Assembly: GCA_022402405.1 (NCBI GenBank)
Contig: JAKRSG010000143.1
Coordinates: forward strand, 1 to 18,035
Length of the DNA: 18,035 bases
Direction of reading: 5' to 3'
From: Bacteroidia bacterium
GTDB taxonomy: Bacteria > Bacteroidota > Bacteroidia > UKL13-3
Each line of letters opens with the position of its first letter. Position 1 is the stretch's first letter. Positions 7,376-13,918 of the stretch are shown here, one piece after another. The position numbers were made by a program, and so were the translations under genes. Under the pieces are notes generated by a model. It had not been told where the DNA came from. It made no database searches and saw nothing but the letters and a program-made list of their open reading frames with translations.

Positions 7376-8008
7376 TTAACGGAGTTGGGTTTCTTTTAAC
7401 TTCATTACCTTTTGAAAGGCTTTGTTCATTTTTTGAATGTCTTTTAAAAGTTCAACTCTACCCCTTTTATCCAAAGCGGATGTAAGGTAGATAGGAGGGA
7501 GTTCTTCCCAATTCTCGAGAAGTTTCTCTTTAAAACGCTCCACATTTCTCTCGGCTTCTGCGTTCTTTAACTTATCTAGTTTAGTAAAAACTATGCTAAA
7601 AGGTATGCCTTTTTCGCCCAGCTGATTGATGAAATTCAAATCGTTTTCTTGAGGTTCAATCCTAGTATCAATTAAGGTGAATAAATTTACGAGATGATCG
7701 CGTTTTTCGAGGTAATTCCAGAGTGTTTTTTCCCAAGAACTACGCAGGTCTTTAGAGCGTTTAGCATATCCATAACCAGGTAAATCTACTAAGTTCCATT
7801 CTTCGTTTACGCAGTAAAAATTCATGCTTATAGTTTTTCCCGGCGTACCAGAGGTTCTGGCCAATTCTTTGCGCTGAACCAACATGTTTATCAGGGATGA
7901 TTTTCCTACATTACTTCTGCCAATAAAGGCGTATTCGGGTAGGTCCACTTTCGGACAATCTTTTAAACTATTAGAACTTGTTTTGTATACCGCAGAACTT
8001 ATTTCCAT
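7376..8008 (-). CDS. engB: Ribosome-biogenesis GTPase YihA/YsxC (EngB)
   Basis: A 210-residue small GTPase needed for assembly of the large ribosomal subunit. The G motifs appear in order: P-loop GRSNVGKS at 30-37, the switch I segment RTSGTPGKT at about 51-59 with the family's conserved TPGKT, G3 DLPGYG at about 74-79, G4 TKLDK at about 142-146, and G5 TSALDKRG near 178. The N-terminal EYAFIGRSNVGKSSLIN and LVDLPGYGYAKRSK are diagnostic of the TrmE-Era-EngA-EngB branch. A consensus -7 element lies 4 bp upstream of the ATG at 8008, so this gene and the downstream aroE and acyltransferase can probably be transcribed independently of lpxK. Confidence 0.96.
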   Translation of the reverse strand: MEISSAVYKTSSNSLKDCPKVDLPEYAFIGRSNVGKSSLINMLVQRKELARTSGTPGKTISMNFYCVNEEWNLVDLPGYGYAKRSKDLRSSWEKTLWNYLEKRDHLVNLFTLIDTRIEPQENDLNFINQLGEKGIPFSIVFTKLDKLKNAEAERNVERFKEKLLENWEELPPIYLTSALDKRGRVELLKDIQKMNKAFQKVMKLKETQLR

Positions 8009-8012
8009 AAAG

Positions 8013-8020
8013 CAAAAGTA
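8013..8020 (-). promoter_or_regulatory. Candidate -7 promoter element (TACTTTTG) for engB
   Basis: The minus strand reads TACTTTTG, a full TAnnTTTG match, ending 4 bp before the engB start codon. If used, transcription would begin at or very near the ATG, giving a leaderless or nearly leaderless mRNA. It lies in the 77-bp gap after the purine nucleoside phosphorylase gene, the only sizeable gap in this minus-strand run. I saw no -33 TTG at the expected distance. Confidence 0.45.
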
Positions 8021-8085
8021 GATTATAATTCTTTAAATAGTAAATTTATGAAAAATGTATACTGCTTCGCATCGCTCTAAAGCCA

Positions 8086-8895
8086 CTAAATTCTGGTTAC
8101 TAGGACCTGAATTAATTTACTAAGTTTCGGTTCAGCCAGAGCGGCTGCGTCTAAAACATCTTGTAGGCTTATCTTTCTTATCTTGCCTTCCACACCTAAA
8201 TCAGTAATTACCGAAACAGCAAACACACGCATGCCCATATGGCGTGCCACAATATTCTCGGGCACGGTGCTCATTCCAACAGTATCGGCCCCAATTATTC
8301 TCAGGTATTTATATTCTGCAGGCGTTTCTAATGCGGGTCCTTGAACAGCCGCATAAACTCCTGTTTGTAATTTTATATCCAATTCTTTGGCAACAGATTT
8401 TGCCTTTTCTATCAATTCCAAATCATATGGCTCACTCATATCCGGAAATCTGGGGCCAAGTCTATCATCGTTTTTACCTCTTAATGGATGCTCTGGCAAT
8501 AAGTTTATATGGTCGGTAATAAGCATCAAATCGCTTATTTCAAAGCTTGGGTTCAGTCCGCCAGATGCATTTGAAATGATTAGATTTTTGATTCCTAATA
8601 ACTTTAGAACTCTTACCGGAAAAGTAACTTGCTCCATAGAATAACCTTCGTAATAATGAAATCTTCCTTGCATTACGATAACGGCCACTCCGTTTAATGT
8701 GCCAAATAATAATTTGCCTTTATGACTCTCAACTGTGCTAAGTGGAAAATGAGGAATATCCTTATACGAAATGGAAGCATGAATTTCTAAATCGTTTACC
8801 AATGCACCTAATCCAGTACCCAAAATGATTCCGGTTTTAGCATCGTTGTAATAGTGTTTTAAGAAATCAATACTCTCTTGGATGGCTGCTAACAT
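8086..8895 (-). CDS. punA: Purine-nucleoside phosphorylase, trimeric (PNP-I) type
   Basis: A 269-residue enzyme that splits purine nucleosides with phosphate to free base and ribose-1-phosphate (salvage). Family motifs are ILGTGLGAL at 24-32, MQGRFHYYEGYSMEQVTFPVRV at 75-96 with His80, ISNASGGLNP at 107-116 and VGMSTVPENIVARHMGMRVF at 206-225. Glu190 in VQGPALETPAE matches the base-binding Glu201 of the human enzyme. Asp232 in VSVITDLG takes the place of human Asn243, a residue that helps choose 6-oxopurines over 6-aminopurines, so substrate range may be wider or shifted. The 5' end overlaps the 3' end of lpxK by 29 bp, which implies co-transcription and coupled translation. The symbol follows common usage for this type. 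Confidence 0.93.
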   Translation of the reverse strand: MLAAIQESIDFLKHYYNDAKTGIILGTGLGALVNDLEIHASISYKDIPHFPLSTVESHKGKLLFGTLNGVAVIVMQGRFHYYEGYSMEQVTFPVRVLKLLGIKNLIISNASGGLNPSFEISDLMLITDHINLLPEHPLRGKNDDRLGPRFPDMSEPYDLELIEKAKSVAKELDIKLQTGVYAAVQGPALETPAEYKYLRIIGADTVGMSTVPENIVARHMGMRVFAVSVITDLGVEGKIRKISLQDVLDAAALAEPKLSKLIQVLVTRI

Positions 8896-9925
8896 ATTGT
8901 AAAATAGTTTTTTGAAATGCTTTTTCGTCTAACTCTGAAAAGGCAATTTCTATAGGTAAATAAAAAATAGGTAATGTTCTAATTCTCTCAGCACCGTTGG
9001 CCTGAACCAACTTTTGATAATCTTTTTCGGTGCTTATAATAACTTTTCGACTGGAATTTAATTGGTCGAATTCAGCTATAATATTGTCCAAATCTTTGTC
9101 AGTAAACTCGTGATGATCTGGATATGATTTCATTTGAACCAAGGGTGCTAGGGTTCTTAAATGTTGCTCAAATATTACAGGACGAGCAATTCCAGAAATA
9201 CCCAAAATGGCATCAAACGATGTTGGGTTTGAGTCATTAAAAAAAGGAACAATAGAACCATACACTATGTGCGAGAAAAACACTTGTTGATGGGGAAGTG
9301 GATTGAGTTTTCTAATGATATTTGCTCTTTCGTTTTCACTTAAATTCTGCTGGCATTTTGTTACCACAATAATGTCTGCTCTTTTGGCTGCTCCTTTGTA
9401 TTCTCTCAGGTATCCACACGGAACTAAATAATCTTCACAATACAACCTGTTTTGTTCTGTTAGTAGTATGTTTAATCCTGGTTTTAAAGCTCTGTGCTGA
9501 TAGGCATCATCTAGTAAAATGATGTCAGTTTCGGGAGCATCAAAAAGTAAATTTGGAACACCTAAAACTCTGTTTTCAGATACTGCTACAGCAATGTTTT
9601 TAAACTTACTTGCTATTTGAAAAGGCTCATCACCCAATGTAAAAGGTGTACTATCTTCGGTAGCAAATACATAGCCTATTGTTTTTCTTTTGTAGCCTCT
9701 GCTTAATACTGCCAGCCTATAATTTTCCTTGCTAAATAATCGAATAAGGTATTCGATATGTGGTGTTTTTCCAGTGCCACCAAAAGCTAAATTTCCTACA
9801 TTTATAATAGGCAAATCAAAGCTACTACTTCCTGTAAAACCAATATCATATAAATGATTTCTGAGGCGCAATATTCCCTCGTATAACCAAGCCAGAGGTA
9901 ATAATATGAGTTGGAAAAATTTCAA
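8867..9925 (-). CDS. lpxK: Tetraacyldisaccharide 4'-kinase (lipid A)
   Basis: An inner-membrane-associated kinase that phosphorylates the 4' position of the lipid A disaccharide to give lipid IVA, so the organism makes lipopolysaccharide or a related lipid A. The 352-residue sequence starts with an amphipathic/hydrophobic stretch (residues 1-20) and has the LpxK P-loop VGNLAFGGTGKTP at about 43-55. LSRGYKRK at about 74-81, GDEPFQIA near 98-105 and DDAYQHR at 139-145 with the catalytic Asp pair region follow. The sequence aligns with the family from the first codon, which is TTG, with a stop codon only seven codons upstream, so TTG is the probable start. It overlaps the purine nucleoside phosphorylase gene by 29 bp and diverges from the lytic transglycosylase across 188 bp. 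Confidence 0.95.
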   Translation of the reverse strand: MKFFQLILLPLAWLYEGILRLRNHLYDIGFTGSSSFDLPIINVGNLAFGGTGKTPHIEYLIRLFSKENYRLAVLSRGYKRKTIGYVFATEDSTPFTLGDEPFQIASKFKNIAVAVSENRVLGVPNLLFDAPETDIILLDDAYQHRALKPGLNILLTEQNRLYCEDYLVPCGYLREYKGAAKRADIIVVTKCQQNLSENERANIIRKLNPLPHQQVFFSHIVYGSIVPFFNDSNPTSFDAILGISGIARPVIFEQHLRTLAPLVQMKSYPDHHEFTDKDLDNIIAEFDQLNSSRKVIISTEKDYQKLVQANGAERIRTLPIFYLPIEIAFSELDEKAFQKTILQYVSSHPREY

Positions 9926-10090
9926 AGTAAAGGTTGTTTTTTGCTAGCAAGTTTAAGGATTTGTTGATTAACTTGTTGAAAAACTCAAAGCATGTACTGT
10001 AAAGTGCTCAATAAATGTAGGTTAGGAATTTTGGTGTAAATGGCTTATCCTTGTAAAATTTATTTTTTAAAGTTTAGCTGATATAAAATC

Positions 10091-10100
10091 GGTTCAAACC
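10091..10100. repeat. Intergenic copy of the recurrent 10-mer GGTTCAAACC
   Basis: This imperfect palindrome lies 13 bp before the lytic transglycosylase ATG. The same 10-mer occurs at 1633-1642, 1754-1763 and, on the minus strand, 16756-16765, in coding sequence in different frames. It shares the GGTTCA core with the TTGGTTCAG word. Confidence 0.5.
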
Positions 10101-10113
10101 AAATAATTTAAAT

Positions 10114-11376
10114 ATGATTAGAAAAAAAGGATTCGTTTTAACTTATATATATTTGTGTATTGGGTTAGGTTTATTTGCCCAACCACTCGTTAGTGGTTTC
10201 AGTTCAGATTTTCACACTAGGTTGGCCAGAATTGATAGCAATACACTTAACTTAAGAAACAAATTATATCCAAAAACCGATGCAGGAAACTTAAATGTAT
10301 ATGGTTTTGAACCGAATGAAATTCCTGTTTACTCAGATTCTATTTATGCTTTTAGGTTAAGCTTGTTGGAGATGGAAATTCCGATGGATTATAACCAACA
10401 AGTTCGTGCATACATAGATTTATACGCCAATAGGAAAAGAAATTTGATAAGCAAAGTGCTCACTACTTCTAAGTTTTATTTTCCCATTTTTGAGGAGGTT
10501 TTCGATAGAGAAAATGTACCTATGGAATTTAAATATTTGGCTGTAATAGAAAGTGCGTTAAATCAAAGAGCTATTTCTCCGGTTGGCGCAGCAGGTTTAT
10601 GGCAATTTATGGCTCCCACAGGTAGAATGTACGGCTTAAAATCTGATTCGTACATCGACGATAGAAAAGACATCATTAAATCAACCGAAGCTGCTGTTAA
10701 ATATTTCAAAAATTCGTATCGTTTGTACAATGATTGGTTGTTAGTTATTGCCAGTTATAATTGTGGTCCGGGTAACGTTAACAAAGCCATTAAACGCGCA
10801 GGTGGTAGCAAAAATATTTGGGAGATAATGCCTTATTTGCCTCGAGAAACTCGTGGGTATGTACCAGCATTTATCGCTGCTGCGTATGTGATGAATTATG
10901 CAAGCGAGCATAATATATTTCCTTCAGAAGATGAACCCTATTTTCATCTAGATACCGTGCATGTAGATAATAAAATGTCTATAGAGAAATTAGCTATGGC
11001 CTTGGGTACAACCTCTGAAGAAATAAAGCAATATAATCCTTCCTTAAAAAGAGGTGTTATTCCATTTAACACAGAAGGTACTGTTTTAACTCTACCTTAC
11101 CATCATGCGGTAAAAGTAGCCGCTCTGCGTCACGATTCGTCTTTTAATAATAAGCTAGATGCCAATTTAATGGCCATGAATCGTTCTTCCTCTTCTAGTA
11201 AAGAAATTGGTTCAGACAAAATTATTTACAAAGTTAAGAGCGGAGATTATTTGGCTAAAATTGCCAAAAAATATGACGTAAGTGTAGCCGAGTTAAAAAA
11301 ATGGAATAAGAAAACTATTAAAGGTAACAAGGTTTCTAAAGGTCAAAAACTAACCATTTACCCAAATAGGGCTTAA
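10114..11376 (+). CDS. Membrane-bound lytic murein transglycosylase, MltD-like, with C-terminal LysM
   Basis: A 420-residue exported enzyme that cleaves the glycan strands of peptidoglycan with formation of 1,6-anhydromuramic ends. An N-terminal signal segment (residues 5-23, ending LFAQP) has no lipobox Cys, unlike E. coli MltD. The SLT domain spans about 120-260: AVIESALNQRAISPVGAAGLWQFM supplies the catalytic Glu146 and the GLWQFM motif at 161-166. NDWLLVIASYNCGPGNV at 206-222 and YLPRETRGYVPAF at 241-253 are also canonical. A degenerate LysM-like segment lies at about 287-335 and a clear LysM at about 373-418 (YKVKSGDYLAKIAKKYDVS). The stop codon shares TTAA with the stop of the converging methyltransferase gene. 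It is not in an obvious operon. Confidence 0.92.
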   Translation: MIRKKGFVLTYIYLCIGLGLFAQPLVSGFSSDFHTRLARIDSNTLNLRNKLYPKTDAGNLNVYGFEPNEIPVYSDSIYAFRLSLLEMEIPMDYNQQVRAYIDLYANRKRNLISKVLTTSKFYFPIFEEVFDRENVPMEFKYLAVIESALNQRAISPVGAAGLWQFMAPTGRMYGLKSDSYIDDRKDIIKSTEAAVKYFKNSYRLYNDWLLVIASYNCGPGNVNKAIKRAGGSKNIWEIMPYLPRETRGYVPAFIAAAYVMNYASEHNIFPSEDEPYFHLDTVHVDNKMSIEKLAMALGTTSEEIKQYNPSLKRGVIPFNTEGTVLTLPYHHAVKVAALRHDSSFNNKLDANLMAMNRSSSSSKEIGSDKIIYKVKSGDYLAKIAKKYDVSVAELKKWNKKTIKGNKVSKGQKLTIYPNRA

Positions 11377-12575
11377 TTCGTTTTTACAGCGTGTATCATG
11401 GTTTTTTTGCCTTCGTTGTTAAGGCTAAAGAATAAATAATTATCTCCTCCGTCTTTCAATTTAAATAAAGATTTTAGCTCCTCCGTTTGCATCGGAAAAT
11501 TTCTTTTGCTTACATTGGCTTGTTCTATCTTGGCCTGAACCAAATATTCTTTTACCTTGCTTTTGGAAAACGCTATTTTTTGGATGATTCTGAAACTTCT
11601 TCCCATGAAATTTTCAGGAATATGATGACCAAGATAATAGTGACTGTTTTTAGTAAATAAATCTAAGCCACAAAACTTGCCATACTCGTCGCTCAATCCG
11701 CTTTTGATGATGCTTGAATGTGCTTCAAAAAAATATTCTGAAGCATTAGGTTCAGACATATCTTGGGTCTTGTTTTGATTAGTTGAAAAGGTAATAGGAG
11801 TGTGGTTTTCTGAAATAATAACAGCCTCGATTTCTTGTTGTGTTGTAGGTTGATAATCTACCAAAACCAAGACTTCCTTTACTTCTGATTTGTATCCTAC
11901 CACCCAAATTTTACTCCAAAAGGGCAATGCTTTTTTAAGGTAGCTAAGGTCTACCATCGGACTCATCTTAAGTAATACTCGAGGGCATATTTGTTTGCAT
12001 TGGTTTTCTATTTCGAGAAAGTTGGGTTTACCATTTTCAAGAAAAAAGGCTTTTCCTTGTCCTATTCTGCGGTCGGCATCTAAAAATATAAGATCAAATT
12101 TCTCTTTAGTTGCTTGCAGGAATTCTTCGGCGCTTATATCTAATCTTCTTATGTTATTTACTCCTAATTTCTGGAAGTTGGTCCTTACCAATTGGTTCAA
12201 AAATACATCTGGGTCTAAGGATATTATTTTCTCAAATTGCTTTGAAAAAGCCCAATCGTCAACTCCTAAACCTCCAGATAGATCGAGCAAGGTGCGACCT
12301 TTAATTAATTGAGATTTAAAAAAAGCAGACGTTTCACTACTAGCTTGTTCATAACTTTTAGAGGTAAACCAGCAGGCTTTTTCAACAAAAGTAGGAATTT
12401 TGTTCTTGGCTTTAGGATACACAGATAATTGCTCTGCTAATAAGGAGTTTAATTCTTTTGTATTATCTTTGCTGCCAAGTAAAAAATCTTCGGCGGCTTT
12501 ATGTTTGTTTTGGGTTAAAAATAATTCCAAATCAAATGAAGATAATAGTTCTGATAAGCCGGGCGTTGTATTCAA
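11373..12575 (-). CDS. THUMP-like, class I SAM-dependent methyltransferase
   Basis: A 400-residue protein with a helical N-terminal region (about 1-85), a Rossmann-type methyltransferase core and a C-terminal domain. The SAM-binding motif I is LLDLSGGLGVDDWAFS at 96-111, followed by the acidic end of strand 2, SLDPD at 119-123. DLIFLDADRR at 161-170 occupies the position where RNA and DNA methylases carry the catalytic DPP-like motif, and LLKMSPMVDL follows at about 205-214. The C-terminal part (about 330-398) resembles the THUMP-like domain found behind such cores, so RNA is a plausible substrate, but this is inference. The first codon is TTG; a stop lies six codons upstream and no Met occurs before the SAM site, so TTG is the likely start. 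It diverges from the small lipoprotein gene with 17 bp between start codons. Confidence 0.75.
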   Translation of the reverse strand: MNTTPGLSELLSSFDLELFLTQNKHKAAEDFLLGSKDNTKELNSLLAEQLSVYPKAKNKIPTFVEKACWFTSKSYEQASSETSAFFKSQLIKGRTLLDLSGGLGVDDWAFSKQFEKIISLDPDVFLNQLVRTNFQKLGVNNIRRLDISAEEFLQATKEKFDLIFLDADRRIGQGKAFFLENGKPNFLEIENQCKQICPRVLLKMSPMVDLSYLKKALPFWSKIWVVGYKSEVKEVLVLVDYQPTTQQEIEAVIISENHTPITFSTNQNKTQDMSEPNASEYFFEAHSSIIKSGLSDEYGKFCGLDLFTKNSHYYLGHHIPENFMGRSFRIIQKIAFSKSKVKEYLVQAKIEQANVSKRNFPMQTEELKSLFKLKDGGDNYLFFSLNNEGKKTMIHAVKTN

Positions 12576-12592
12576 AAGAAATAAAAATTAAA

Positions 12593-12706
12593 ATGAAAAA
12601 GTTGTTGTATGGTTTATCACTATTGGCTCTTTTAAGTCTTAGTGCTTGTAAAGGAAGTTGTCCTAAATTTTCTATTCCAATTCCATCTATTGGAATGCAT
12701 TTGTAA
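12593..12706 (+). CDS. Small lipoprotein, 37 residues
   Basis: A short gene starting at the ATG at 12593 (MKKLLYGLSLL). It has a textbook lipoprotein signal: two lysines, a leucine-rich core at 4-17 and the lipobox LSAC ending at Cys19. Only 19 residues would remain after cleavage, KGSCPKFSIPIPSIGMHL after the lipidated Cys, with a second Cys at 23 and a repeated proline pattern (IPIPSI). Very short lipoproteins with a C-x-x-x-C-P start are, from memory, common in Bacteroidota and of unknown function. Its start is 17 bp from the TTG start of the divergent methyltransferase and its 3' end overlaps the converging OsmC gene by 20 bp. The good signal peptide and in-frame stop argue for a real gene, but its length leaves doubt. 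Confidence 0.7.
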   Translation: MKKLLYGLSLLALLSLSACKGSCPKFSIPIPSIGMHL

Positions 12707-13109
12707 TAAAATCTATTTGGATAGATTGTTTTATATCTGGATGGATACTCTTAGCTACAGGGCAATTTAGTCCTATTTCTATGAGTTTCTCTTTTTGAGA
12801 ATTGGTAAAATTTCTATCAGGAATTCGCATGTTAATTCCAATTTCTACCACTCTTCTTGGGAGTGTTCCCATGGTCTTTTTTACCTCAATTACGGTGTCT
12901 GAAATATCTAAGTTTTGATGTTTAGCTTCTATGCCCATCACAGTAATCATGCAGGTTGCAAGGGATGTCGCCAATAAATCGGTAGGCGAAAAATACTCTC
13001 CTTTTCCATGGTTATCTAAAGGTGCATCTGTACTAATTTTTGTGCCTGATGCAAGGTGAGTTGCTTGGCATCTTAAATTACCTTCATAAATTACTTCAAA
13101 ATGTGGCAT
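12687..13109 (-). CDS. OsmC/Ohr-family peroxiredoxin-like protein
   Basis: A 140-residue cytosolic protein of the OsmC family, whose characterised members reduce organic or inorganic hydroperoxides with a pair of cysteines. The two reactive cysteines are conserved: Cys53 in SLATCMITVMG and Cys116 in LNCPVAKSIHP. The surrounding GEYFSPTDLLATSLATCM segment and the final HPDIKQSIQIDF strand match the YhfA-like subgroup, rather than Ohr. Length is normal. It diverges from the 253-residue exported protein with 32 bp between start codons, where two opposing promoter elements lie. Its 3' end overlaps the small lipoprotein gene by 20 bp. Natural substrate is unknown for this subgroup. Confidence 0.93.
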   Translation of the reverse strand: MPHFEVIYEGNLRCQATHLASGTKISTDAPLDNHGKGEYFSPTDLLATSLATCMITVMGIEAKHQNLDISDTVIEVKKTMGTLPRRVVEIGINMRIPDRNFTNSQKEKLIEIGLNCPVAKSIHPDIKQSIQIDFITNAFQ

Positions 13110-13117
13110 GTATTTAT

Positions 13118-13125
13118 TAATTTTG
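13118..13125 (+). promoter_or_regulatory. Candidate -7 element (TAATTTTG) for the 253-residue protein and lipA
   Basis: A full TAnnTTTG match ends 16 bp before the TTG start at 13142, giving a leader of about 10 nt. It faces a matching element on the other strand only 3 bp away. I found no -33 TTG at the usual distance. Confidence 0.4.
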
Positions 13126-13128
13126 AAA

Positions 13129-13136
13129 CAAAGTTA
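13129..13136 (-). promoter_or_regulatory. Candidate -7 element (TAACTTTG) for the OsmC gene
   Basis: The minus strand reads TAACTTTG, a full TAnnTTTG match, 19 bp upstream of the OsmC ATG at 13109. It sits beside the plus-strand element at 13118-13125, so polymerases could not use both at once. No -33 TTG is obvious. Confidence 0.4.
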
Positions 13137-13141
13137 AGAAT

Positions 13142-13903
13142 TTGTTACAGCTAAGAAATTTCTTTTTTATCGGATTAATTTTAACCGTTAGTTCAAGTCT
13201 ATTAGGGCAGAATTCTCCTATTACTGAAGTGCAACTTATGTACACCAAAAGTAATTTGTTTGGGGTGAACCTAAATTCTTTTAACTCTTGGGGTGCTTTC
13301 TACCGTTTGGGTTGGCACAAAACGGGAACCAAACATAATCATTGGGAAATTGATATCAATCGAATTAAGCATCCTAAGGAAGTTCGTCGCCAAGGGTATA
13401 CCGAAGCTCAATCGCAATACTCTTATGGAAGAATGAACATGGTGTTCTTTATGCGTAATAGTTTCGGACAAACCATTGCTATTACAGAAAGACCCTACAA
13501 AAATGCAATTGGCTTAAACTTTGTTTATAATGTTGGTATTACAGCTGCTTTTCTAAAACCTGTTTATTTGGAGATTTTTTACCCTTACGAAAATTCTCCT
13601 TCCTATGGTTACTTAGTGAGTGAAAGATACGAAAAGGAAAAACACAGTGATATTTTTAGAATACATGGAAATGCTCCTTTTACGCGTGGTATAAATGAAA
13701 CAAAGATAGAATTAGGAGCTTTTGGTAGGGCTGGATTCCAAGTAGAGTTTGGTCAATATACAGATGAAATTCGTTGTTTAGAGGCAGGTGTAACCTTTGA
13801 TGGTTTTGCCAATGGAATTCCAATTGTGGCTGTAGCTAACAACGAATTTGATAAGCTTTTTTGGGGCTTTTATGTATCGTATAATTTCGGAAGTAGAAAA
13901 TAG
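13142..13903 (+). CDS. Exported, probably outer-membrane beta-barrel protein, conserved hypothetical
   Basis: A 253-residue protein that I do not recognise by name. An N-terminal signal peptide covers about 1-22 (FFFIGLILTVSSSLLGQ). The rest alternates aromatic and polar residues in strand-like runs ending FWGFYVSYNFGSRK, which suggests a small outer-membrane barrel of the Bacteroidota porin-like type. Recognisable segments are GVNLNSFNSWGAFYRLGWHK at about 41-60 and ELGAFGRAGFQVEFGQYTDE near 191-210. The first codon is TTG; a TGA lies six codons upstream and no Met precedes the signal peptide, so TTG is the likely start. It lies 15 bp before lipA and is probably co-transcribed with it, though no functional link is evident. 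Confidence 0.7.
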   Translation: MLQLRNFFFIGLILTVSSSLLGQNSPITEVQLMYTKSNLFGVNLNSFNSWGAFYRLGWHKTGTKHNHWEIDINRIKHPKEVRRQGYTEAQSQYSYGRMNMVFFMRNSFGQTIAITERPYKNAIGLNFVYNVGITAAFLKPVYLEIFYPYENSPSYGYLVSERYEKEKHSDIFRIHGNAPFTRGINETKIELGAFGRAGFQVEFGQYTDEIRCLEAGVTFDGFANGIPIVAVANNEFDKLFWGFYVSYNFGSRK

Positions 13904-13918
13904 ATTTATAGAAATAAC

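Noticed and set aside
8041..8085. A possible structured element in the gap between PNP and engB.
   Set aside because: I could find only weak, short complementarity around the GCGATGCGAAGC stretch and no stem followed by a T-run.
9926..10113. A riboswitch or promoter in the 188-bp gap between lpxK and the lytic transglycosylase.
   Set aside because: No full TAnnTTTG element or recognisable riboswitch core was visible; TATCCTTG near 10040 is one mismatch from consensus. Only the GGTTCAAACC copy stands out.
12458..12592. A longer plus-strand frame extending upstream of the small lipoprotein.
   Set aside because: The upstream part is antisense to the methyltransferase and has no signal; the ATG at 12593 gives an ideal lipoprotein signal peptide.
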